A DNA stretch of 64,000 nt, taken from assembly GCF_007859315.1 (NCBI RefSeq), contig NZ_VOHA01000002.1, positions 62,001-126,000 of the forward strand, in the 5' to 3' direction. Shown here piece by piece: positions 1 to 7,406 of this stretch. The position numbers and the translations under genes were made by a program. Source of the stretch: Reyranella sp. CPCC 100927 (GTDB taxonomy: Bacteria; Pseudomonadota; Alphaproteobacteria; Reyranellales; Reyranellaceae). Position 1 is the first letter of the stretch. Every line of letters begins with the position of its first letter. The notes below the pieces were generated by a model that had not been told where the DNA came from, did not search any database, and saw only the letters and a list, made by a program, of their open reading frames with translations.

Positions 1-140
1 ACGCTGGTGATGCGCCCCTCATGCACATGCACCAGCCAGGCGCGCGGCCCGGCTTCGACCAGGAAGGTTGTACTGAGGTGGCGACCGCGGCGCACGAGCA
101 CGGCATTGCCATTCACCAGGTCGGGTAGACGCTCCAGCAT
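1..140 (-). CDS. Hypothetical protein, N-terminal part only (runs off window)
   Basis: The reverse strand opens an uninterrupted frame at ATG 140, preceded by a G-rich Shine-Dalgarno stretch, and stays open to the window edge (46 codons seen). The visible start reads MLERLPDLVNGNA, followed by a segment rich in Val/Leu and Arg and ending in a WLVHVHEGRI-like strand. This resembles the first strands of small SCP2-like lipid-binding proteins, but that is a weak impression. The frame also stays open upstream of 140, so a longer form starting at GTG 203 cannot be excluded. It is divergent from the Cys-rich gene at 319. Function unknown. Confidence 0.5.
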   Translation of the reverse strand, partial: MLERLPDLVNGNAVLVRRGRHLSTTFLVEAGPRAWLVHVHEGRITS

Positions 141-318
141 GTTCCCCCCATGGGCCGGTTCTTCCCCGGCGGGGGTCAGTATCAACAGGCGACCCGCCGC
201 CACAAGGCCATGCCATGCAAGACAGGATCGCGTGGGATCCCGGCGGGTCGACCGGCGGAACCCGGCACGAGGCGACGTCGTTGACCGGTCGAACAAGGTG
301 CCAGCGCGGAGCACTGCC

Positions 319-552
319 ATGGCCCGATGCGACCAATGCGGCAACGACTATGATAAATCCTTCCAGGTCATGCGGCACGGCAAGACCTGGACGTTCGACA
401 GCTTCGAATGTGCAATCCAGGCCGTGGCACCGCGCTGCGCCCACTGCGACTGCCCGATCATCGGTCACGGTCTGGAGAAGGACGGCAAGATCTTTTGCTG
501 TGCCCACTGCGCGACGCAGAAGGGCGTCCGGGAACTCCGGGATCGGGCCTGA
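319..552 (+). CDS. Small Cys-rich metal-binding protein, metallothionein-like
   Basis: A 77-residue protein with nine cysteines (C4, C7, C31, C40, C43, C45, C60, C61, C64) and several His. The first half has a CxxCG knuckle and a later DSFEC, like a treble-clef or TRASH-type zinc site. The second half (CxHCxC, then GKIFCCAHC) resembles the end of bacterial SmtA/BmtA metallothioneins, where a similar YYCCEACA segment binds zinc. It is therefore probably a cytoplasmic zinc or soft-metal binding protein. I took the ATG at 319 because the Cys-rich body starts there; the frame is open upstream, but that sequence is low-complexity Arg/Pro. Convergent with the MarR gene behind it. The family name is inference. 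Confidence 0.75.
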   Translation: MARCDQCGNDYDKSFQVMRHGKTWTFDSFECAIQAVAPRCAHCDCPIIGHGLEKDGKIFCCAHCATQKGVRELRDRA

Positions 553-573
553 CAAAGCACCGTGGACCGGGTT

Positions 574-1044
574 CTAGCCGGCGCTTTCGATCAGGTTTTC
601 CAGCAACCGCTTGAGCTGGGTCGTCGCCTTGTCGCCGTAGCTGTCGACGATGTGGGCTTCCTGGCTGGCCGCCAGTGAGTTCAACCGCCGGCTGAGCGCC
701 TTGCCGCGATCGGAACAGAAGATCAGCACCTTGCGGCGATCGTTGGGATCGGAAATGCGGTAGACGAGCGAGTCCGATACCATGCGGTCGATCGTCTTGG
801 TCAGTGTCGGATGGTTGAGCAGCGCCGCGTCGGCCAGATCCCCCATCGACCGGCCGTTGCCATCCGACAGCACCTTGAGAATGCGCCATTGCTCGACCGG
901 CACGCCTTCGGTGCGCAACCGCTCATCGAGCTGCCGGTTGATCTCGCGGTTGGCCTGGGCGAGCAGATAGGCCAGATGAGTTGTAATGGGCGTGTTGGGG
1001 GACGACGGATCGGACACGACAAAGTCCTGCGCTGGCAGCCGCAC
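574..1044 (-). CDS. MarR-family transcriptional regulator
   Basis: A 156-residue winged helix-turn-helix protein. The DNA-binding part lies at about residues 65-115: a helix pair ending in NHPTLTKTIDRM, then a wing with DPNDRRKVLIF, the classic DxRxxR-type wing of MarR. Helices at both ends would form the dimer interface. It is divergent from the AmiC-like/transport/amidase operon and faces a near-perfect ATTGAA-AA-TTCAAT palindrome at 1078-1099, so it likely controls that operon and itself, perhaps releasing DNA when an amide or related aromatic ligand binds. The ligand is not visible from sequence. Confidence 0.9.
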   Translation of the reverse strand: MRLPAQDFVVSDPSSPNTPITTHLAYLLAQANREINRQLDERLRTEGVPVEQWRILKVLSDGNGRSMGDLADAALLNHPTLTKTIDRMVSDSLVYRISDPNDRRKVLIFCSDRGKALSRRLNSLAASQEAHIVDSYGDKATTQLKRLLENLIESAG

Positions 1045-1077
1045 AAGATATGTGCAATTGCCAACTATATGTCCTTC

Positions 1078-1099
1078 AAATATTGAAAATTCAATGTTT
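1078..1099. promoter_or_regulatory. Candidate MarR operator palindrome
   Basis: ATTGAA and TTCAAT face each other across an AA centre, and the arms extend outward as AAA/TTT with one mismatch. It sits 34 bases before the MarR start, inside the divergent promoter region, in an AT-rich island within GC-rich DNA. Size and symmetry fit a MarR dimer site. Confidence 0.6.
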
Positions 1100-1190
1100 T
1101 TTCCCTAGGGTCTGGCCGTTCTTCACCCCCAGAATGCCGCACCCGGGGCACCTGTCGCACGGTGCGGACGTGGGTGAAGCGGAGGTCGTC

Positions 1191-1241
1191 ATGCGGCACC
1201 TTCTTGCTCAAGCGATCGGCGGGGCCGGCAGCACATGCTGA
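1191..1241 (+). CDS. 16-codon leader ORF coupled to the AmiC-like gene
   Basis: A short reading frame (MRHLLAQAIGGAGSTC) with a strong Shine-Dalgarno GGAGG at 1181-1185, five bases before its ATG. Its TGA overlaps the ATG at 1241 of the AmiC-like gene (TGATG), a typical translational-coupling junction. The downstream gene has no good Shine-Dalgarno of its own, so ribosomes finishing this peptide probably start it. Whether the peptide has a function is unknown; no attenuator stem-loop is evident between them. Confidence 0.5.
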   Translation: MRHLLAQAIGGAGSTC

Positions 1242-2389
1242 TGCCCGACAGCCGGCGCGAGGCGCTGCAGCTTTATAGGCCGCCCTTTGCCGCACTGCGC
1301 ATGATCGATGACGACGTGCATGGCCCACCACGCCGCCGCGACCGCGACACGCTGCGCATCGCCCACTTCATCAGCCTGTCAGGCCCGGCTGGGATCTGGG
1401 GTCCCTGCTCCATCAACAGCGCCATGCTGGCGGTACAGGAAATCAACGCCCGTGGCGGCGTGCTGGGCCGCGAAATCGAGATCGCCATCCACGATGCCGG
1501 CGCCGCGCCGGACGAGATCGCCGACGCGGCGACCGACATCGTCAGATCAGGCTCCGCCGACATCATTCTCGGCTCGCACATGAGCGCCGTGCGCCTGATC
1601 CTGCGCGACGTCTTCACCGGCCATCTTCCCTACATCTATACGCCGATCTACGAAGGCGGCGAGCGAACGCCGGGCCTGCTGGCCATCGGCGAAACGCCGC
1701 CGCGCCAGGCGCGGCCGGCCATCATGTGGCTGACCGAGAAGAAACGGGCCCGCCGCTGGTACCTGATCGGCAGCGACTATGTGTGGCCGTGGCAGTCGCA
1801 CCGGGCGGTCAAACGCTACATCGCCGAGGCCGGCGGTTGTGTCGTGGGCGAGGATTTCGTGGCGCTGGGCCGCGATGATCACACACCCTATCTCGAGCGC
1901 ATTCGATCGGCGCAGCCCGACGTCGTCTTCATTTCACTCATCGGCCTGGACGGTATCCTGTTCAATCGTGCCTTTGCCGAGCACGGGCTGGCCGGCCAGA
2001 TGCTGCGGCTGGCCAACTGCATGGACGAGACGGTCTCGCTCGGAATCGGTGCCGACAATACCGAAAACCTGTTTGCCGCCTCGGGATACTTCGTCAACGC
2101 ACCGACAGCGGCCAACGAGGCATTTCGTGACCGCTACCATCGTGCCTTCGGCTGCTACGCGCCGGTGCCGGGCTCGACGGCCCAATCGAACTACGAGGGC
2201 CTCTACTTCCTGGATGCGCTCTCGCGCCGCGCGGGAACGCTGGAGCCGCGGTCCCTGATCGCCGCCGCCGACGGCATCACGTATCAAGCGGCACGCGGCA
2301 CGGTCGGCATACAGCGGCGTCGCGCCGAGATGCCGATCTACCTGGCGCAAGCCGACGGTCTCGATTTCCGCCTGCTCGCGCAGTTCTGA
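1241..2389 (+). CDS. AmiC-like cytoplasmic amide-binding protein (periplasmic-binding fold)
   Basis: A 382-residue type I periplasmic-binding-protein fold (Peripla_BP_5/6). The ligand core begins around residue 35 (LRIAHFISLSGPAG) and contains YTPIYEGGE and YLIGSDYVWP, close to the YPTPYEGFE and FIGSDYIYP motifs of Pseudomonas AmiC and UrtA. Unlike the binding protein at 3421 it has no signal peptide: the N-terminus is polar and Arg-rich. AmiC is a cytoplasmic amide sensor that restrains the antiterminator AmiR, and the same sensing role is likely here, although no AmiR/ANTAR gene is in the window. First gene of the amide operon. Start chosen at 1241 because of the TGATG coupling; 1235 is the alternative. 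Confidence 0.8.
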   Translation: MPDSRREALQLYRPPFAALRMIDDDVHGPPRRRDRDTLRIAHFISLSGPAGIWGPCSINSAMLAVQEINARGGVLGREIEIAIHDAGAAPDEIADAATDIVRSGSADIILGSHMSAVRLILRDVFTGHLPYIYTPIYEGGERTPGLLAIGETPPRQARPAIMWLTEKKRARRWYLIGSDYVWPWQSHRAVKRYIAEAGGCVVGEDFVALGRDDHTPYLERIRSAQPDVVFISLIGLDGILFNRAFAEHGLAGQMLRLANCMDETVSLGIGADNTENLFAASGYFVNAPTAANEAFRDRYHRAFGCYAPVPGSTAQSNYEGLYFLDALSRRAGTLEPRSLIAAADGITYQAARGTVGIQRRRAEMPIYLAQADGLDFRLLAQF

Positions 2390-2566
2390 ACAGGGCGTCA
2401 GCGCTACACCACGCTCGTCTCGGATCGGTGAATCGCACCATTGCAAATTAATACTTGAATACGGAAAGATTTCTCATTCAAATATATTCGCTCACTTCCA
2501 AGAAGCCCGCTTGGCCGTGCTGAAAGCCGGGAAGCCGCGGGCTGACAGTTCGATCGGTTGCTGATC
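2390..2566 (+). promoter_or_regulatory. AT-rich gap with TTGAAT/ATTCAA inverted repeat
   Basis: This 177-base gap separates the sensor gene from the permease genes. It holds an inverted pair TTGAAT (2455-2460) and ATTCAA (2476-2481), the same half-site found in the palindrome at 1078-1099. A second promoter under the same regulator is plausible. No gene is seen in it. Confidence 0.4.
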
Positions 2567-3421
2567 ATGGATTTCGTCAAGCTCGCATTCGACCTGCTGG
2601 CCTTCACGTCGGTGATGGTTCTGATCGTGCTGGGCCTGGGTGTCGTTGCCAGCATGATGGGCATCTTCAATTTCGCCCACGGCGAGTTCGTGCTGCTGGG
2701 TGCCTACACGGTCTTCATTTTCCATGAGAGCGGCCTGCCGATCTGGGCCGGAATCGTCGCGGCACCGTTCGTGTTGGCGGTCTTCGGCGCGGCGCTGGAG
2801 CGATCAATCATCAGGCGTTTCTATGCCGCACCCATCATCGCCATGCTGGGCACCTATGCCATCGGCTTGGTGATTCGCGAGACCGTACGCGGTCTGCTGG
2901 GTGGCCACTACAAGTCGATACCCGAGCCGCTGCCGGGCGTCTTTACCCTCGGAGATCTCGATTTTTCCATCTGGCGCACGGTGATCGTGGCCGTCACCCT
3001 GGCCGTGATCGTCGCCAGCTGGCTGCTGCTGACCCGCACGTCGATCGGCCTGCAGATCCGCGGTTCGCTGGAAAACCCGGCGCTGGCGCGCAGCTGCGGC
3101 ATCGCCACGCCGCGACTCTACACGCTCACCTTCGCCTTTGGCTCGGCACTTGCAGGGCTCGCCGGTGCCCTGATCGTGCCGCTCTATCAGTTGTCGGCCG
3201 ACATCGGCCTGCGCTTCCTGGTGCAGGCATTCTTGTCCGTGATGCTGGGCGGCGTCGGCACGTTCGAAGGGCCGGTGCTGGGGGCCACGGTCGTCGGTGC
3301 CACGGCGGCGGGTCTGCCCTGGATCGTGATCCCGGTGCTGGCCGATCCGTTGGTGTTCGTCATCGCGTTGGTGATCGTCAAGTTCCGGCCACAAGGTTTC
3401 ATCACACAGGGGAGGCTCTAA
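2567..3421 (+). CDS. ABC transporter permease, LivH/UrtB type
   Basis: A 284-residue integral membrane protein with about eight hydrophobic spans. It carries the BPD_transp_2 family signature near the N-terminus (GVVASMMGIFNFAHGEFVLLG, conserved NFAHG) and the typical GGVGTFEGPVLGA loop near the end. It forms one half of the membrane channel for a Liv/Urt importer. A TTG at 2558 is an alternative start, but ATG 2567 gives the usual length. Its stop overlaps the ATG of the binding-protein gene by one base (TAATG), showing translational coupling. Confidence 0.92.
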   Translation: MDFVKLAFDLLAFTSVMVLIVLGLGVVASMMGIFNFAHGEFVLLGAYTVFIFHESGLPIWAGIVAAPFVLAVFGAALERSIIRRFYAAPIIAMLGTYAIGLVIRETVRGLLGGHYKSIPEPLPGVFTLGDLDFSIWRTVIVAVTLAVIVASWLLLTRTSIGLQIRGSLENPALARSCGIATPRLYTLTFAFGSALAGLAGALIVPLYQLSADIGLRFLVQAFLSVMLGGVGTFEGPVLGATVVGATAAGLPWIVIPVLADPLVFVIALVIVKFRPQGFITQGRL

Positions 3422-4683
3422 TGACATCGCCCAAAGGAGAAAACGCGCCCGGCATGCCATCTCGCGGACTGAGCCGTCGGCGATTACTGGGCGGCGCCAG
3501 CGCGCTCAGCGCCGCCGGCTGGATCGCGGGCACATCAGGCGGCTGGCTGCTGCGCCCGAACTGGGCCAACGCCGCCGGGCCGATCAAGATGGGCATTGCC
3601 ACCGACATCACCGGGGCCATCGCACCATCGGGCAATGCCAACTGGCAGGTGGCGCAGTTTGCCGTCGAGCAGATCAACCAGGCCGGCGGCATCGCCGGCA
3701 AGCCGATCGAGCTTTACCTGGAAGACACCGCGTCGGATCCCAAGGTGGCGGTCGGCAACGTCCGCAAGCTGATCCAGGAGCGCAAGGTCGACGTGGTCTT
3801 GGGTGGCATCACCTCGGCCATGCGACAGGCGATCAAGGATCCGATCGTGAATCGCGGCCGCACGCTCTACATCTATCCGCAGCTCTACGAAGGCCAGGAG
3901 TGCACCAAGAATCTCTATTGCACCGGGCCGACGCCGGCGCAGCAGTGCGACGAGCTCATTCCCTACATCATCAACAAGCTGGGCAAGAAGCGCTTTGCCC
4001 TGCCATCGGCCAACTATGTCTGGCCGCAGCTGCTGAACAAATATGCGCGCAAGGTCATCCAGGCCAATGGCGGCGAGGTCGTGTTCGAGGAATATTATCC
4101 GCTCGATCAGCCTGAGTACTCGGCCACCATCGGCAAGATCCGCGACGGCAAGGTGGATTGCGTGTTCAACACGGTCATTCCGCCCGGCCTGCAGCCGTTC
4201 GTGAAGCAGCTCTACGAGTCGGGCTTCCAGCGCAACGGCGGCGTGCTGTCGTGCGTCTACTACGACGAAAACCTGCTGAACTACCATCCGGCACATGAGA
4301 TGGAGGGACTTTACAGCTGCCTCGACTACTTCCAGTCGGTGAACGACCCCTTCAGCGCCAAGCTGCAGGAAGGATACGCCAAGAAATTTCCGGACACGAA
4401 GTACCTGTTCACAGCCGGCTCGGCGTCCACCGGCATGTATCGCGGCGTGAAGTTCTATGAAGCGGCTGTGAAGGAGACCAAGGGGGACCTGGCGCGTGAG
4501 GCGGTCTCGGCCGCGATGGACAAGGCGAAGATCGCCGATGGTCCCGGCGGCGGCGCCGAGATGGTGCCCGGCAAGATGCACTGCAAGATGAACATGTACG
4601 TCGCTCAGTGCAAAGTCGAGGCCGGAAAGACGCGCTACGAGGTCATCAGCAAGGCCAACATGGTCGACCCCAAGGAGTGCTGA
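3421..4683 (+). CDS. Tat-exported ABC substrate-binding protein, UrtA/AmiC-like
   Basis: A 420-residue precursor. The N-terminus carries a twin-arginine signal (SRRRLLGGASALSAAGW) and the mature protein starts near residue 45. The body is a Peripla_BP_5 domain: MGIATDITGAIAPSGN, EQINQAGGIAGKPIELYLED, and YIYPQLYEGQE matching the YEG motif of AmiC/UrtA. It probably captures a short amide or urea-like compound in the periplasm for the permeases on either side. Its place between the two permease genes, with one-base overlap upstream, makes the assignment to this importer firm. The exact ligand is inferred from the amidase at the end of the operon. Confidence 0.9.
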   Translation: MTSPKGENAPGMPSRGLSRRRLLGGASALSAAGWIAGTSGGWLLRPNWANAAGPIKMGIATDITGAIAPSGNANWQVAQFAVEQINQAGGIAGKPIELYLEDTASDPKVAVGNVRKLIQERKVDVVLGGITSAMRQAIKDPIVNRGRTLYIYPQLYEGQECTKNLYCTGPTPAQQCDELIPYIINKLGKKRFALPSANYVWPQLLNKYARKVIQANGGEVVFEEYYPLDQPEYSATIGKIRDGKVDCVFNTVIPPGLQPFVKQLYESGFQRNGGVLSCVYYDENLLNYHPAHEMEGLYSCLDYFQSVNDPFSAKLQEGYAKKFPDTKYLFTAGSASTGMYRGVKFYEAAVKETKGDLAREAVSAAMDKAKIADGPGGGAEMVPGKMHCKMNMYVAQCKVEAGKTRYEVISKANMVDPKEC

Positions 4684-4743
4684 GGCGGTGCGCCGAATCG
4701 ACAGCCTGATCCACCTTCACCCTCCAGGGGAAGGGTGGTTTTC

Positions 4744-5775
4744 ATGACGGCAATTCTTGGCTGGCAGACACGCCGCAGCGGCAAGACGCTGCGGGTGTTG
4801 CCGATCATCGAGATCGTGACACTCGTCGTCGCGATCGCGGCGCCCTTCGCCCTGTCGAGCCGCGTCGATCTCGTGACGCTGGCGACGAACGTGCTCATCC
4901 TGTCGATGCTGGCCATCAGTTTCGACTTGTGCTGGGGCCTGTCCGGAATCATGAGTTTCGGCCAGGCGCTGTTCTTCGGCGTCGCGGGCTACGTCATTGC
5001 CCTGGTGGGGCGCGACCTCGGGTTCAGCCACATCTGGGGCACCTTGCCGTTGGCGTTGTTGAGCGGCTTCGTGCTGTCGGGACTGCTGGGGGCCTTTCTG
5101 CTGCTGGGTCGCAAGACACCGACCACCATCTTCGTCGCGCTGGGGACACTGACGGGCTCCTACGCCGCCGAGCGGCTGGTGTCGGGTTGGCAGTATGTCG
5201 GCGCCGGCAACGGCCTGTCGTCGATCAAGCTGCTGCAGGCCGGCAGCTATGAGTTTGTCGAAGGCACTGCGTTCTACTTCCTGGCGCTGGCCGTGCTGCT
5301 CGTCGTCTACACCGCATCGCGCATCCTGATGCGCTCGCAGTTGGGGCTGGTGCTGGCCGGCATGCGACAGAACGAGGAACGACTGGCCTTCTTCGGCTAT
5401 CGCGTGCAGCTCTTCAAGGCGATGGTCTTCTCGGTGGCCGGCGCGGTCGCCGGCCTGTCCGGCGCTCTCTACAGCTACCACCAGGGCTTCATCGGCCCCG
5501 GCAACATGGGCCCCGGCCTGTCGACGACGGCCGTGCTCTACTGCCTGTTCGGCGGCACCGGAACCCTGATCGGGCCCATTCTCGGCACGATCGCGGTCGA
5601 GGTCATCACGTACGCGCTGGCCGACATCGATGCGATCAAGAGCATCTGGCCGGTGGTTCTCGGGCTGGTGCTTCTGGGAGTCGTGATGTTCCAGCCCAAG
5701 GGCATCCTCGGCTTCTTCGTGTCAGATCGCGAACGTGTCGGCTCCTATGGCGCGCGGCCGCAGGAGCGGGAGTAG
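4744..5775 (+). CDS. ABC transporter permease, LivM/UrtC type
   Basis: A 343-residue membrane protein with about ten hydrophobic spans. Family marks are LCWGLSGIMSFGQALFFGVAGY (SFGQA) near residue 65, the cytoplasmic coupling segment GMRQNEERLAFFGYRV, and a closing MFQPKGILGF. It is the second half of the channel. ATG 4744 is preferred over GTG 4735; a GGGGAAGGG Shine-Dalgarno-like tract precedes both. A 147-base gap follows it, with one dispersed repeat, before the ATPase genes. Confidence 0.9.
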   Translation: MTAILGWQTRRSGKTLRVLPIIEIVTLVVAIAAPFALSSRVDLVTLATNVLILSMLAISFDLCWGLSGIMSFGQALFFGVAGYVIALVGRDLGFSHIWGTLPLALLSGFVLSGLLGAFLLLGRKTPTTIFVALGTLTGSYAAERLVSGWQYVGAGNGLSSIKLLQAGSYEFVEGTAFYFLALAVLLVVYTASRILMRSQLGLVLAGMRQNEERLAFFGYRVQLFKAMVFSVAGAVAGLSGALYSYHQGFIGPGNMGPGLSTTAVLYCLFGGTGTLIGPILGTIAVEVITYALADIDAIKSIWPVVLGLVLLGVVMFQPKGILGFFVSDRERVGSYGARPQERE

Positions 5776-5922
5776 GCCATGCTTTTTGGACCGCGGGCAG
5801 CCTGCCCTGAGCCTGTCGAAGGGTCCACGCACGCATTCGCTCGCAGCAAGGCGAAGAGCGAACGGCCTCACCGCTCCGCGCCGATGCGCGCGCGGACGCG
5901 CGCGGTCCGAAAGTAAGCGGCG
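5776..5922. repeat. Intergenic gap with a single RSA-like dispersed repeat
   Basis: The gap between permease and ATPase genes contains CCCTGAGCCTGTCGAAGG (about 5805-5822), a sequence recurring in intergenic DNA of many alpha- and betaproteobacteria. Only this copy is seen in the window. The rest is Arg/Ala-like GC-rich DNA with no convincing gene or promoter, so the operon likely reads through. Confidence 0.5.
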
Positions 5923-6657
5923 ATGGCGTTGCTTGAAGTCCGCAATGTCGGCAAGTCCTTCGGCGCCCTGAGCGCCTTGGACGGCATCGATGTCACCGTC
6001 GAAGCCGGAAGCTTCCATGGCCTGATCGGACCCAACGGCTCGGGTAAGAGCACCTTGCTGAAAGCCATTGCCGGCGCCCATTTCCCCGACAAGGGAACCA
6101 TCACGTTCGACGGCAGCGACATCACCGCCGCGACACCCTACGAACGCGCGCGGTCCGGCCTGAGCCTGAAATTCCAGATCACGGCCGTGCTGCCGGAACT
6201 GTCCGTCTACGACAACGTGCTGCTGGCGCTGCAATCCGGCCAGAGCCTGTGGTCGCTGCTGCGCTCGGCCACGCGCCAGCGACTGAACGGCGACGTGATG
6301 ACGGCCCTGGAACGCTTCCGGCTGGCCGATCGGGCTGACGATCTTGCCGGGGAGCTGAGCCACGGCCAGCAGCAATGGCTTGAAATCGCCATGGCCCTGG
6401 CGCCACGGCCCAAGCTGCTGCTGCTCGACGAGCCGACAGGCGGCATGAGCCCGGAGGAGCGGCGCGTCACCGGCGAACTGCTGCAACCCATCCGCAGCTA
6501 CTGTGCCCTGGTGATCGTCGAGCACGACCTCGACTTCATCAAGGACATCTGCGACCACCTGACCGTGCTCGATCAGGGCAAGGTGCTGGATGATGGCACC
6601 GTCGCCGAGATTGAGCGCTCGACCCGTGTGCAGGAGGTCTACACCTCCCGTGTCTGA
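5923..6657 (+). CDS. ABC transporter ATP-binding protein, LivG/UrtD type
   Basis: A 244-residue ATPase. Walker A GPNGSGKST is at residues 36-44, the signature is LSHGQQ at 145-150 (the HGQQQ form usual for LivG/UrtD), and Walker B LLLLDE is at 165-170, followed by the switch His in IVEHDL. It energises the Liv/Urt importer as a heterodimer with the next gene. Its last eight bases overlap the GTG start of the second ATPase. Confidence 0.93.
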   Translation: MALLEVRNVGKSFGALSALDGIDVTVEAGSFHGLIGPNGSGKSTLLKAIAGAHFPDKGTITFDGSDITAATPYERARSGLSLKFQITAVLPELSVYDNVLLALQSGQSLWSLLRSATRQRLNGDVMTALERFRLADRADDLAGELSHGQQQWLEIAMALAPRPKLLLLDEPTGGMSPEERRVTGELLQPIRSYCALVIVEHDLDFIKDICDHLTVLDQGKVLDDGTVAEIERSTRVQEVYTSRV

Positions 6658-7354
6658 CACCGACACCATCCTCCAGGTCGACAAGCTCAGCTCGGGCTAT
6701 GGGCGCAGCCGAGTCCTGTTTGACCTGTCGCTCGCTGCCGGCCGCCGCGGCGCCATTGCCATCCTGGGCCGCAACGGCGTCGGCAAATCAACTCTGCTGA
6801 AGACGCTCGCCGGCGAGATCCGACCGATGAGCGGCACCATCCGCTTCGACGGCATCGAAACACAGGGCGAGCCGACCGAACGGCGCGCCCGTCGCGGCCT
6901 GGGTTACGTGCCGCAGGATCACGCCGTCTTCGGCAAGATGTCGGTGCGTGAGAACCTGCTGCTGGGCGCTGTCGGTCAGTCCGACAAGTCGAACATCGAC
7001 TATGTCCTGGATTTCTTCCCCAAGCTGGCCCAGCGCCTGGGACAGACGGCCGGCACGCTGTCGGGCGGCGAGCGCAAGATGCTGGCCATCAGCCGTGCCC
7101 TGCTGGGACGCCCCAAGCTGCTGATGCTGGACGAGCCGACGGAAGGCGTCTGGATCGGCGTGATCAGCGAGATCGCCGACCGGTTGCGCGACCTGACCAA
7201 GGAGATGGCCGTGATCCTGGTCGAGCAGCATATCGAGCTCGCCCTCGACGTGGCGGACTACGCCTACGTCATGGATCGCGGCCAGATCGCCATGCAGGGC
7301 GCTGCCGACGCCGTGAAGAGCGACCCGCAGCTATTGAAATACCTGTCACCCTGA
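6650..7354 (+). CDS. ABC transporter ATP-binding protein, LivF/UrtE type
   Basis: A 234-residue ATPase with Walker A GRNGVGKST (40-48), signature LSGGERK (137-143), Walker B LLMLDE (158-163) and switch His in VEQH. After Walker B it reads EPTEGVWIGV, where most LivF proteins have EGLAP, so the D-loop region is of an unusual type. I chose GTG 6650: AGGAGG lies at 6632-6637, and the overlap with the previous stop (GTGTCTGA) is typical of coupled ATPase pairs. An upstream ATG at 6590 would extend into the previous gene and adds no family sequence. Confidence 0.9.
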   Translation: MSDTDTILQVDKLSSGYGRSRVLFDLSLAAGRRGAIAILGRNGVGKSTLLKTLAGEIRPMSGTIRFDGIETQGEPTERRARRGLGYVPQDHAVFGKMSVRENLLLGAVGQSDKSNIDYVLDFFPKLAQRLGQTAGTLSGGERKMLAISRALLGRPKLLMLDEPTEGVWIGVISEIADRLRDLTKEMAVILVEQHIELALDVADYAYVMDRGQIAMQGAADAVKSDPQLLKYLSP

Positions 7355-7406
7355 AGCGGCACAGCCGCCGACCGCACGTTCACCCAAGAAGCTGGAGGAG
7401 GAAACC

